Below, one piece after another: positions 27,108 to 35,522 of a stretch of DNA of 64,000 nt. Origin of the DNA: Thalassolituus oleivorans MIL-1 (GTDB lineage Bacteria; Pseudomonadota; Gammaproteobacteria; Pseudomonadales; Oceanobacteraceae); the NCBI RefSeq assembly GCF_000355675.1, contig NC_020888.1:2126883-2190882 (forward strand). The letters are read 5' to 3'. The translations under genes and the position numbers were made by a program. The notes below the pieces were generated by a model. The model ran no database searches. It was not told where the DNA came from and worked only from the letters and a program-made list of their open reading frames with translations. Each line of letters opens with the position of its first letter. Position 1 is the stretch's first letter.

Positions 27108-28895
27108 TTGAAACACTCTTTACCGGATAACGACTTTGTTCAACGCAGTCATGTCGGCCTGCGGCTGTTGTCGTACATCTTAGGATTCAGTTTTATAGTA
27201 ACGATGGCGACATCGTCGTTTATTTTATTTTCTGACTATAAACGCGGCGTATCGCAGGTAAGCCACAATCTCAATCAAATCCAGTCAAGTTACCAGCAAA
27301 GTGTCAGCTACAGCCTATGGAACTTTGATAATCGCCAGATAGAATCTCAGCTCAACGGTATTCTTAACTTTCCAGGCGTTGTTTACGTATATATTGAAAG
27401 TCGTAACAAACTGATTCAAAGCGCCGGCGATATTTATGCCCGTACGGATCATCAGTATTCCTTCGAACTCACCCATCAGAGTGCAGCTCAGTCGTATCAG
27501 TTAGGCAGTTTATACATCAATGTTGATTACTCTGGCCTCTATGATGATTTGAAACATAAAGCCGTTAACATTCTCGTCAGCCAGTTTCTCAAAACATTTT
27601 CAGTTTCTATATTCGTCCTCTTTATGGTGCGCCAGTTAATCACCCGACGCTTGTCGACCATGGCTGAATGGGCCGGCGCCTTCAACCTAAAAAATCTCGA
27701 TCAAGAGCTCACCTTTTCCGGTAACAAACAACGCAACGATGAACTGGATATGGTGGCTGCAGCCATCAATCAAATGAGAAATACGCTCAAACTGGACATG
27801 ATTGATAGACAGAAGTCGCAGCAGCAACTGGAAGACACCAAAGAACAACTATCCGTTGCCATCGACAATGCCGCGCTTGGCTTTTGTCAGTATTACCCTA
27901 ATCAAGACCGCCTAACGTGCAATAACCACTTTGCACGCCAGTTAGCCACCACCCAGACCGAACTTGAATCAATGGCGCATCCAATGGATCGTTTCCGCGA
28001 TCTTATTCGAGGCATCAAAGGGCCGGAACAACGCGAACGCATCAATCAACTCTTATACGGGCGTATATCGCGAATTCATGGTGAGTTCACTATGGTGAAC
28101 TTCCGCAACGAAAAATGTTACTTCGACATTACCTTTCAAATCATTCAGTACAATGAAAGCCGTCCACATGAAGTTTTGATTTGCATTGTCGATAAGACCA
28201 AAGAACACACCGCCAGTCGTCAGGCTCAAGAATTGGCAGTGTCATTAGAGAATAAGGTCACACAGCGCACCGAGGAGTTGTATGACGAGCAACAGCGCGC
28301 TAACGCCACCATTCGTAAACTGCAAACCCGCTTAGACCGTATGGAAGCCGACAGTAGCAGCGTCACCCAAATGCATTTCGACGGCCTACTACTCAAGCAA
28401 CTAGAAAAGCTATCGGCAGAAAATGAGATTGAGGCGACCTCTTGCTTAGCGGTCTACCAAAAATATTTAAATATTTCGCTCAACGACCAAACAACCGCTA
28501 TCGACATGGCCTCTTGTATTCAAAGCTGGTTACGAGAATCTGAATCTTTTAAAGATATTCAAACGAATACGAAGCTACCCTTTTCATTGATGATGAATGA
28601 GAACCCTGGGTTAGTTGTGTTTCTGTTAGAGCACCTATTTGAACAAGAACCGGTACTAGAAAATTGCCGTCAATTCGAATTAGAGCTGCGTGTTGATCAT
28701 GATATGGCATTTGTAGTCGCTACCTTTGACCTCATTGATGGTATTGAAGAGACGCCTGAACATCCGCATGTCGACCTCAGTCATTTTATAGTGACCTCTC
28801 GCTTTCGTGGTGAGTTGTCGCGCAAACTGGTATCTCCAAACCGCCTAGAAACGCGTTACAGCTTCTCCCTGTTTCCTGATCAAATGGATACTTAA
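27108..28895 (+). CDS. Membrane sensor with PAS domain and degenerate kinase-like C-terminus
   Basis: A 595-residue protein. Membrane helices at about 20-45 and 155-180 enclose a periplasmic domain with YSLWNFDNRQIESQL and PGVVYVYIES, a sensor layout seen in other kinases. A HAMP-like region, a PAS domain (about 250-375) and a coiled coil follow. The last 180 residues resemble a histidine-kinase ATPase region, but I see no phosphoacceptor HExxxP and no N, G1 or G2 boxes, and no GGDEF or EAL. It is orphaned, without a response regulator. TTG at 27108 is used as start; AGAGGG lies ten bases before it. Confidence 0.7.
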   Translation: MKHSLPDNDFVQRSHVGLRLLSYILGFSFIVTMATSSFILFSDYKRGVSQVSHNLNQIQSSYQQSVSYSLWNFDNRQIESQLNGILNFPGVVYVYIESRNKLIQSAGDIYARTDHQYSFELTHQSAAQSYQLGSLYINVDYSGLYDDLKHKAVNILVSQFLKTFSVSIFVLFMVRQLITRRLSTMAEWAGAFNLKNLDQELTFSGNKQRNDELDMVAAAINQMRNTLKLDMIDRQKSQQQLEDTKEQLSVAIDNAALGFCQYYPNQDRLTCNNHFARQLATTQTELESMAHPMDRFRDLIRGIKGPEQRERINQLLYGRISRIHGEFTMVNFRNEKCYFDITFQIIQYNESRPHEVLICIVDKTKEHTASRQAQELAVSLENKVTQRTEELYDEQQRANATIRKLQTRLDRMEADSSSVTQMHFDGLLLKQLEKLSAENEIEATSCLAVYQKYLNISLNDQTTAIDMASCIQSWLRESESFKDIQTNTKLPFSLMMNENPGLVVFLLEHLFEQEPVLENCRQFELELRVDHDMAFVVATFDLIDGIEETPEHPHVDLSHFIVTSRFRGELSRKLVSPNRLETRYSFSLFPDQMDT

Positions 28896-28921
28896 GAACG
28901 ACAGCTTAAAAAATAATAGGC

Positions 28922-28954
28922 AAAAAAAAATCCGGCTATAAGCCGGATTTTTTT
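28922..28954 (+). terminator. Bidirectional terminator between sensor and acyl-CoA dehydrogenase genes
   Basis: A 7-bp GC-rich core stem (TCCGGCT, ATA loop, AGCCGGA) extended by an A-run and a T-run of at least seven bases each; it serves both convergent genes. Confidence 0.9.
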
Positions 28955-28967
28955 GCTCCACTACAGC

Positions 28968-30770
28968 TTAGAAAGAGAAGTGTTCGTCTTTCATCTGCAT
29001 CAGAGACTTCGGATCTTTCAACATCATTTTACCGTGACCTTTTGCACGCGGAAGCATGCGGTCGTAGTAGAACTCAGCTGTCTGGATCTTTGCACGATAG
29101 AAATCAGCATCGCCGCCGCTCTTCAACTGAGTAAAGGCAGCATCAGCCATTTTCGCCCAGAAGAATGCCATCACGATGTAACCTGAATACATCAAGTAAT
29201 CAACCGACGCAGAACCAACCATATCGCGATCTTTCGATGCTTTATAGGCGATACGCATAGTGTTGATGCGCCATGCCAACATAGAACGCTTCAATTGCTT
29301 AATGAATGGCTTCATTTCAGCTTTGTTCTCATGAGTTATAATAAACTCACTAACCACTTCACGGAAATCATTGAATGGCTTCAATTTACCCATCAATACT
29401 TTACGGCCCAGTAAATCGAGCGCCTGAACACCGGTTGTACCTTCGTACAACTTAGCGATCTGAGTATCACGGATAATTTGTTCCATGCCCCATTCTTTAA
29501 TAAAGCCGTGACCACCGTAAACTTGTACGCCGTGGTTAGCGGCTTCATAACCAAGTTCGGTTAAGAAGGCTTTCAAAATCGGCGTTTGGAAACCTAATTT
29601 ATCATCCCACTCTTCATAACCCTTTGTATCACCACGATCATGAGCAGCTGTCATCTTGTCGGCCAGCATGGCAGCGTAATACAACATGGCACGACCGCCT
29701 TCTGCAATCGCCTTCTGAGTCAGAAGCATACGACGTACGTCTGGGTGAACGATGATGGCATCAGCTACTTTATCTGGGCTCTTCTTGCCGCTCAATGAAC
29801 GCATAGAACGACGATCGCGTGCGTATGGTAATGCACCTTGGAATGACAATTCAGCCGCACCAACGCCTTGAATAGAGGTACCGATACGTGCCGTGTTCAT
29901 GAACGTGAACATGCACTGCAAACCTTTGTTTTCAGGTCCGATCAAGAAACCTTTAGCGTTATCAAAGTTCATCACACAGGTTGAAGAACCGTGAATACCC
30001 ATTTTGTGTTCGATAGAACCACAAGTAACTGGGTTGCGTTCGCCCAATGAACCATCAGCATTCACATTGAACTTAGGCACGATAAACAAAGAAATACCAC
30101 GAGTACCTTCTGGAGCATTTGGTAGACGTGCTAATACGATGTGCACAATATTGTCAGTGAAATCGTGTTCACCAGACGAAATAAAGATCTTAGTGCCGGT
30201 TAGGTTGTAGCTACCATCCGCATTTAATTCCGCTTTGGTTTTTACTTGGCCTAAGTCAGTACCACATTGTGGTTCTGTCAAACACATAGTGCCGGTCCAA
30301 CGACCTTCGGTCATTGGAATTAAGTATGTTTGCTTTTGTTCTTCAGTACCGTGCATATACACAGTATTCATAGCACCCATAGACAAGCCTGGGTACATGT
30401 TCCAAACCCAGTTAGCCGTCGCCATCATCTCAGACTTAACAACGCCTAATGACAATGGTAAACCTTGGCCGCCGTAAGCCACTGGAGCAGACATACCCTG
30501 CCAGCCACCATCAACATACTGCTTGTAGGCTTCTTTAAAGCCTTTAGGTGTGGTTACTTCGCCATTGTCGAAGGTACAACCTTCGTCACCCACTTGATAA
30601 AGCGGAGACAATACTTCTTCACTGAAACGTGCAGCTTCGCCAAGAATCGCATCAACCATTTCAGGAGAAGCTTCTTCGCCACCAGGGATATTTTTGTAGT
30701 GAGATTGAAAATCAAAAACGTCGTTAATCAAAAACTGAATGTCGCGCATAGGCGCTTTATACTGAATCAT
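28968..30770 (-). CDS. Acyl-CoA dehydrogenase
   Basis: A 600-residue acyl-CoA dehydrogenase of the long bacterial type. MIQYKAPMRDIQFLIND is its typical start; MCLTEPQCGTDL and ISSGEHDF are FAD- and substrate-binding motifs, and YGGHGFIKEWGMEQIIRDTQIAKLYEGTTGVQA is near the catalytic region. It catalyses the first step of fatty-acid beta-oxidation. The ATG at 30770 is chosen over a start three codons upstream. The fadD gene follows upstream on the same strand. Confidence 0.92.
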   Translation of the reverse strand: MIQYKAPMRDIQFLINDVFDFQSHYKNIPGGEEASPEMVDAILGEAARFSEEVLSPLYQVGDEGCTFDNGEVTTPKGFKEAYKQYVDGGWQGMSAPVAYGGQGLPLSLGVVKSEMMATANWVWNMYPGLSMGAMNTVYMHGTEEQKQTYLIPMTEGRWTGTMCLTEPQCGTDLGQVKTKAELNADGSYNLTGTKIFISSGEHDFTDNIVHIVLARLPNAPEGTRGISLFIVPKFNVNADGSLGERNPVTCGSIEHKMGIHGSSTCVMNFDNAKGFLIGPENKGLQCMFTFMNTARIGTSIQGVGAAELSFQGALPYARDRRSMRSLSGKKSPDKVADAIIVHPDVRRMLLTQKAIAEGGRAMLYYAAMLADKMTAAHDRGDTKGYEEWDDKLGFQTPILKAFLTELGYEAANHGVQVYGGHGFIKEWGMEQIIRDTQIAKLYEGTTGVQALDLLGRKVLMGKLKPFNDFREVVSEFIITHENKAEMKPFIKQLKRSMLAWRINTMRIAYKASKDRDMVGSASVDYLMYSGYIVMAFFWAKMADAAFTQLKSGGDADFYRAKIQTAEFYYDRMLPRAKGHGKMMLKDPKSLMQMKDEHFSF

Positions 30771-30828
30771 TAAAACCATCTCTTCTTATGGAGGTGTAAA
30801 CGTTGGCATTCTTACAGCCGAAAGCCGC

Positions 30829-30843
30829 CTAGCCATTGGCTAG
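30829..30843. promoter_or_regulatory. Inverted repeat upstream of the acyl-CoA dehydrogenase
   Basis: CTAGCCATTGGCTAG has two perfect 7-base arms around a central T, about 60 bases before the gene start. It could be a repressor site of a fatty-acid regulator; no specific factor is assigned. Confidence 0.35.
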
Positions 30844-30907
30844 ACTGCCTTATATAGGCGTCAAATGGGTGAATTTACTAAGAATCGTAAAACTATCGAC
30901 CAAAAGC

Positions 30908-30934
30908 AAAACGCCCGCCAGTGTATGGCGGGCG
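30908..30934 (-). terminator. Terminator after fadD
   Basis: A 9-bp stem (CGCCCGCCA with TGGCGGGCG, five-base loop) on the minus strand is followed by TTTTGCTTTT. It sits just beyond the fadD stop. Confidence 0.75.
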
Positions 30935-30971
30935 CTTGAATTGCACTATGACGATTTGAGCCGTGATAGCG

Positions 30972-32702
30972 TTAGGCTGGCGTCGCTTCTTTAGTGCGCT
31001 TCGCCGCTTCTTCGTCTTTCAACTCGCGACGTAAAATTTTACCGACAGGTGTCATTGGTAACTCGTCGCGGAATTCAATATGGCGGGGCAGCTTGTAACC
31101 TGTGAGGCTCAAACGGCAATGGGCCATAATATCGTCTGCAGTGAGGTTCTTATCGATAGCGACAACAAAGAGCTTAACAGCTTCTCCTGTCTTCACATCT
31201 GGAACACCAATAACCGCACAGTTTTCAACCCCAGGATGCGTTGCAACTACGTCTTCAATCTCATTTGGATAAACGTTAAAGCCAGAAACCAAAACCATAT
31301 CTTTAATACGATCAACAATTTTTACGAAACCGTCTTCATCAATAACAGCGACGTCGCCAGTACGCAGCCATTGACCATCAGGGGTAAATGATTCAGCAGT
31401 AGATTCTGGACGATTCCAGTAACCCTTCATAACTTGTGGGCCTTTGACACACAATTCGCCGCGTTCACCGATCGCCACTTCATTACCTTGGTCATCAATG
31501 CATTTTAATGCCGTACCAGGAACTGGCTGACCAACGGTACCCAAGCGCTCCAAACCACCGGTCGGGTTAACGCACACCACAGGCGAACACTCGGTTAAGC
31601 CGTAACCTTCAGAGATGCCACTACCCGTCAGTTCTTTCCAACGTTTAGCGGTATCAGCCACCAGCGCGGTACCACCAGACAAAGTCAGTTTAAGCTCACT
31701 AAAGTCACAGTTTTTGAATTCTGGGTGGTTCATCAAGGATACAAACAAGGTATTCAAACCAACAAAGCCGGTCAGCTTATGAGGTTTAATCATACGCACA
31801 AACATGCCTGTATCACGCGGATTAGCGATAAGAATACTTTGATCACCCATCTCAAATAGGGCCATCAAATGCACAGTAAATGCATAGATATGATAAAGAG
31901 GTAACGGCGCAACCACCTTCGCACCGCCCTCTGGCTTAATTGGTTTACCACTGGCATCAATTTGCATCAGCAACGAACGCGCTTGCTGCATGTTAGCGAT
32001 CAAATTCTGATTGGTTAATTCTGCACCTTTGGCAACGCCCGTAGTACCACCGGTATACTGCAAAATGATGGTTTGCTGTGAGCCAATCAAGTGTTCTGCA
32101 CGATAACGGCCTGCACGCGCACCCAACTTAAGCGTTTTACGGAAGCCAATAGCGTCAGGTAGGCTGTAGCCAGGGACCATTTTCTTAACATGCTTCGCGG
32201 CAAAGTTGATCAAAGTACGCTTTGGCTGCGGCAACATATCGGCCAAGCTGGTAACAATGACGTGCTTCAAACCGGTATCTTTCAATACGTTTTGTACAGA
32301 ACGCGCAAACACGTCCATACACACCAAGGCTTTCGCACCCGAATCGTTGAATTGATGCAACATCTCACGTTCGGTATACAGCGGGTTCGTATTTACGACC
32401 ACCATGCCTGCACGCAGAGCACCATACATAGCAATTGGAAATTGCAGAATGTTAGGCATTTGGATCGCAATACGATCACCCGCTTTCAGTGTGGTGTGAT
32501 TTTGCAGGTAAGAAGCGAAAGCCGCGCTATAATTGTCAATATCACGGTAACTCAGTGTGTGACCTATGCTGGTGAATGCAGGACGATCAGCGTAACGTTT
32601 GAAAGCGCTCTCGATCACCTCTACAACGGAATCGTACTCATCCAAATTAATAGTATCGCTTACGCCAGGGGCTCTTTTACCATTCCAGAATTGTGCTTCC
32701 AC
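30972..32702 (-). CDS. fadD: Long-chain fatty acid-CoA ligase FadD
   Basis: A 576-residue adenylate-forming enzyme. LQYTGGTTGVAKGAELTN is the AMP-binding motif; GYGLTECSPVV and WLRTGDVAVIDEDGFVKIVDRIKDM (split here at about residue 430) are further signatures, and PMTPVGKILRREL carries the catalytic lysine. It activates fatty acids for beta-oxidation. GTG start at 32702 is supported by GAGGAG eight bases upstream. Divergent from an AraC regulator. Confidence 0.93.
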   Translation of the reverse strand: MEAQFWNGKRAPGVSDTINLDEYDSVVEVIESAFKRYADRPAFTSIGHTLSYRDIDNYSAAFASYLQNHTTLKAGDRIAIQMPNILQFPIAMYGALRAGMVVVNTNPLYTEREMLHQFNDSGAKALVCMDVFARSVQNVLKDTGLKHVIVTSLADMLPQPKRTLINFAAKHVKKMVPGYSLPDAIGFRKTLKLGARAGRYRAEHLIGSQQTIILQYTGGTTGVAKGAELTNQNLIANMQQARSLLMQIDASGKPIKPEGGAKVVAPLPLYHIYAFTVHLMALFEMGDQSILIANPRDTGMFVRMIKPHKLTGFVGLNTLFVSLMNHPEFKNCDFSELKLTLSGGTALVADTAKRWKELTGSGISEGYGLTECSPVVCVNPTGGLERLGTVGQPVPGTALKCIDDQGNEVAIGERGELCVKGPQVMKGYWNRPESTAESFTPDGQWLRTGDVAVIDEDGFVKIVDRIKDMVLVSGFNVYPNEIEDVVATHPGVENCAVIGVPDVKTGEAVKLFVVAIDKNLTADDIMAHCRLSLTGYKLPRHIEFRDELPMTPVGKILRRELKDEEAAKRTKEATPA

Positions 32703-32842
32703 GTCGGTTGCTCCTCATAGACTTGTGTCATTGTTTTTTTAATGACAAGACTATGACGGAAAGGACATCTAAGTAACAGTGGATTTCGTGACATGATTCT
32801 GGTCATATAACGCCACGGAACTTTGGAGTTTTAACGTTTTCT

Positions 32843-33880
32843 ATGTCGAGCAGCAGCATTAGTGCCGCATCACGCGCCTTTATTTCAACTGAATACCTGT
32901 CCCAGTTAATCGACCTACTGGCCCAACAAGGTATAAATACTGCGCAGTTATCGCAAGGCACTGGCTTGTCTGTTAAATCGCTAGCCTCTCCGGATGAGTT
33001 TATTTCACCGTTGCAATACCACAAGGTCATTGAAAATGCGCTGATTTTGAGTGGCGATCCTTTGCTAGGTCTTGAGCATGGCAAACGCATGAGCATTTCT
33101 AGCCATGGCTTCTTAGGATTCGCCATTATGGCCAGCGACAATCTTGGGCAAGCTCTATCTCTTGCAATTCGTTACGCCCGCACTCGCACTCTGCTGGCTG
33201 ATATTCGATTTATCCACGACGATGACTCAGCGATTATTCAAATCAACCGTTTAGCAGCCATGCCAACGACTTTCTCATTTGTCGTTCACAACATCATTTC
33301 AACCTTCGTGACGATTGCCCGCTTTCTCACTCGCGGCGAACAGGAATTAAATGCCATTGTGCGCCTAACTGAAAAACCTGTGCGCCCTGTGTCCTGTTAC
33401 GAAGGATTATTGGGATTGCCGGTGTATTTGCAGCAAGCACATAACCAACTCTGCATTCCACGCAGCTTACTTGACGTCAAAGTCTCGACAGCAAACAACA
33501 CTGCGCGACGTATGGCTGAAACTGAATGTGAAAAATTATTGTCAGAGCTCGATAGTGGGCAGGATTTAGTAACACGCATTCGACGCCAGTTGGAAAAAAT
33601 GGACGCATTTCCAACATTGACCGTGATGGCATCAACTTTAAACTCCAGCCCGCGAACAATTAACCGCAAGCTAGCGCAGCTGAATACGACGTATCAAAAC
33701 ATTGTCGATGAAGCACGGCGTGAGCAAGCAATGCACTTACTGCAAAATACGCGCATTAGTGTCGAAGAGATTGCTCATCAGCTTGGCTACAACGATCCCT
33801 CCAACTTCGGCCGGGCGTTTCGCCGCTGGCTAGGTATGTCTCCCCGTACATTTCGTAAGCAGACACAAAAAAGTGCTTGA
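32843..33880 (+). CDS. AraC-family transcription regulator
   Basis: A 345-residue regulator with an N-terminal arabinose-binding-like domain (PF12625 type: LDLLAQQGINTAQLSQGTGL..., then DPLLGLEHGKRMSISSHGFLG) and a C-terminal double helix-turn-helix (VEEIAHQLGYNDPSNFGRAFRRWLGMSPRTFR, beginning near 315). Relatives regulate fatty-acid, ornithine or quorum pathways. It is divergent from fadD, so control of fatty-acid genes is inferred. Confidence 0.88.
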   Translation: MSSSSISAASRAFISTEYLSQLIDLLAQQGINTAQLSQGTGLSVKSLASPDEFISPLQYHKVIENALILSGDPLLGLEHGKRMSISSHGFLGFAIMASDNLGQALSLAIRYARTRTLLADIRFIHDDDSAIIQINRLAAMPTTFSFVVHNIISTFVTIARFLTRGEQELNAIVRLTEKPVRPVSCYEGLLGLPVYLQQAHNQLCIPRSLLDVKVSTANNTARRMAETECEKLLSELDSGQDLVTRIRRQLEKMDAFPTLTVMASTLNSSPRTINRKLAQLNTTYQNIVDEARREQAMHLLQNTRISVEEIAHQLGYNDPSNFGRAFRRWLGMSPRTFRKQTQKSA

Positions 33881-33883
33881 TAG

Positions 33884-33899
33884 TGTGATCTAGAGCACA
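33884..33899. promoter_or_regulatory. CRP/Vfr-like site upstream of the desaturase
   Basis: TGTGATCTAGAGCACA matches TGTGA-N6-TCACA at nine of ten positions. It lies 127 bases before the desaturase start, just after the AraC gene stop. Confidence 0.35.
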
Positions 33900-34025
33900 G
33901 TCGGGTAACACTGCGTAACTAAATCACAGCAACATTACGACATATTTGTGGCGCTGTGCGTCTAATATCGTATTATGAAGCCAGCCTATGGCACTAACTC
34001 ACCATAAAAAAGAATAAGAGATATA

Positions 34026-35129
34026 ATGAGTAATATTCACTTCCCTAGCGGACAGCGTCCTGTATATCAGCAGCTATCAGCCCTAACAAATGGCTATTTC
34101 AAAGCAGTTGGGCTTAATAAAACGGGCGATAGAAGATTACACAATAAAGCTTTAGTCATTCTGGCTATGTATGCATTTTCCTACTCTGCGCTGTATTGGT
34201 TGCCAGGTAATTGGGCCATGGCTGCTTGGCTGCTGCACGGTGTTGCTACCGCGTTAGTTGGTTTTAACATCATGCACGATGGCGCACACGACTCTTTCAG
34301 TTCATCGCGCAAACTCAATCGTCTTATGGCATTGACGTTCAATTTGATTGGCAGCAATCGCTTCTACTGGGCTCAGAAGCACAATCGCAATCACCATGCC
34401 TTTACCAATGTCGATGAAGCCGATGAAGATATTGACGCACTAGGCCTATTTCGCATGAGCCCGCACCAACAACGCCGCCCCTTCCATCGCTTTCAGCACA
34501 TATACGTGTGGTTTTTGTACCTCATCACAACCTTGTTTTGGTTTTTTGCTCTGGACTTCAAAGCCTATAAAAGCCAAAAAATAGCTAAACGCGCCTATAG
34601 CCAGCCAATGTCATTTGGTGATCACGCTGAATTTTGGATATCTAAAGCGGCTTACTTATGCATATATCTGGTACTTCCCGCCATGGTGATGACGACAGAG
34701 CAAGTTATCTGGGGTTTCCTGATTATGCACGCAGCATTAGGCTTTTTATTCGCAGTTGTCTTCCAACTGGCTCATGTAGTCGACAAAGCAGAATTCCCTC
34801 GCCCAGATGAAAACGACGCTTTGCAAGACGAATGGGCAGTACACCAAATGCGTACAACAGTGGATTTCGCTACTAATAATCGTTTCTTAACTTGGGCATT
34901 AGGCGGTTTAAATTTCCAAGCAGAACATCATTTATTCCCACGAATCAGCCATGTTCACTATCCAGCTCTTCACCCATTAATTGAAGAACGCGCAAAAGAG
35001 TTAGGGTACGAATTACGTAGTTATCCTACGCTCTGGGCCGCATTAGCTGGGCATTATCGCCACTTACGAGACATGGGGCGCCATGACTCCAAAGAGGCCA
35101 GTTCGCAAACTGATCCGCAGACCTGTTAG
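34026..35129 (+). CDS. Membrane fatty-acid desaturase
   Basis: A 367-residue membrane protein with the three histidine boxes of acyl desaturases: HDGAHD, HNRNHHAF and QAEHHLFPRISH. The third box has the Q..HH form typical of front-end or linoleoyl-type desaturases (COG3239). It introduces a double bond into membrane or CoA-bound acyl chains; position is unknown. Possibly regulated by the adjacent AraC protein. Confidence 0.9.
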   Translation: MSNIHFPSGQRPVYQQLSALTNGYFKAVGLNKTGDRRLHNKALVILAMYAFSYSALYWLPGNWAMAAWLLHGVATALVGFNIMHDGAHDSFSSSRKLNRLMALTFNLIGSNRFYWAQKHNRNHHAFTNVDEADEDIDALGLFRMSPHQQRRPFHRFQHIYVWFLYLITTLFWFFALDFKAYKSQKIAKRAYSQPMSFGDHAEFWISKAAYLCIYLVLPAMVMTTEQVIWGFLIMHAALGFLFAVVFQLAHVVDKAEFPRPDENDALQDEWAVHQMRTTVDFATNNRFLTWALGGLNFQAEHHLFPRISHVHYPALHPLIEERAKELGYELRSYPTLWAALAGHYRHLRDMGRHDSKEASSQTDPQTC

Positions 35130-35164
35130 AATGATCGAACACTCAAGCAAGAGAGGGTTTGAAA

Positions 35165-35418
35165 ATGGAACAACCCATTCACACACTCAATTGTTTGTTT
35201 GACCAATTAGGATTGCCTTCCAACGATGACACATCGCTGGATTTATTGAACGACATAAGCCCGTAGGGGATGAGATCTATATCCATCAAATGTCTTTCTT
35301 TAATAAATCACAAAGGGCATTCTTGTAGGAAGCAGTTGAAAATGATGCCGATTAGGCCGAAGTAATTAATACTTTAGACAGTCTGATACGGCCCGAAGCA
35401 GATATTCGCCCTTCATAA
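35165..35418 (+). pseudogene. Decayed DUF2789-family gene
   Basis: ATG 35165 begins MEQPIHTLNCLFDQLGLPS, a typical DUF2789 N-terminus, but a stop follows at ...NDISP. Shifting frame by one base continues with VGDEIYIHQMSFFNKSQRAFL, an in-frame TAG, EAVENDAD, a second TAG where the family has Trp, then AEVINTLDSLIRPEADI and TAA at 35416. A frameshift and two nonsense codons make this a pseudogene of about 80 residues. Confidence 0.7.
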
Positions 35419-35522
35419 TCGAAGAGCCGATGAGGACGATACCTCATCAAATGAGTACCAATAATAAAAATAAGCCCGAGCATAACGACTTGGGCCATTA
35501 GCAAAGAAGGTTTTACCACCTC

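Noticed and set aside
30004-30773. Several plus-strand frames inside the acyl-CoA dehydrogenase
   Set aside because: They mirror a long, well-conserved gene on the other strand and have no ribosome binding sites or family similarity.
35165-35418. Amber-codon reassignment in the DUF2789 remnant
   Set aside because: There is also a frameshift, and TAG ends normal genes in this window (for example greB and the YgjP-like gene).
35428-35449. GATGAGG/CCTCATC hairpin before the GGDEF-EAL gene as a riboswitch or terminator
   Set aside because: Only seven pairs, no T-run and no recognisable c-di-GMP aptamer.
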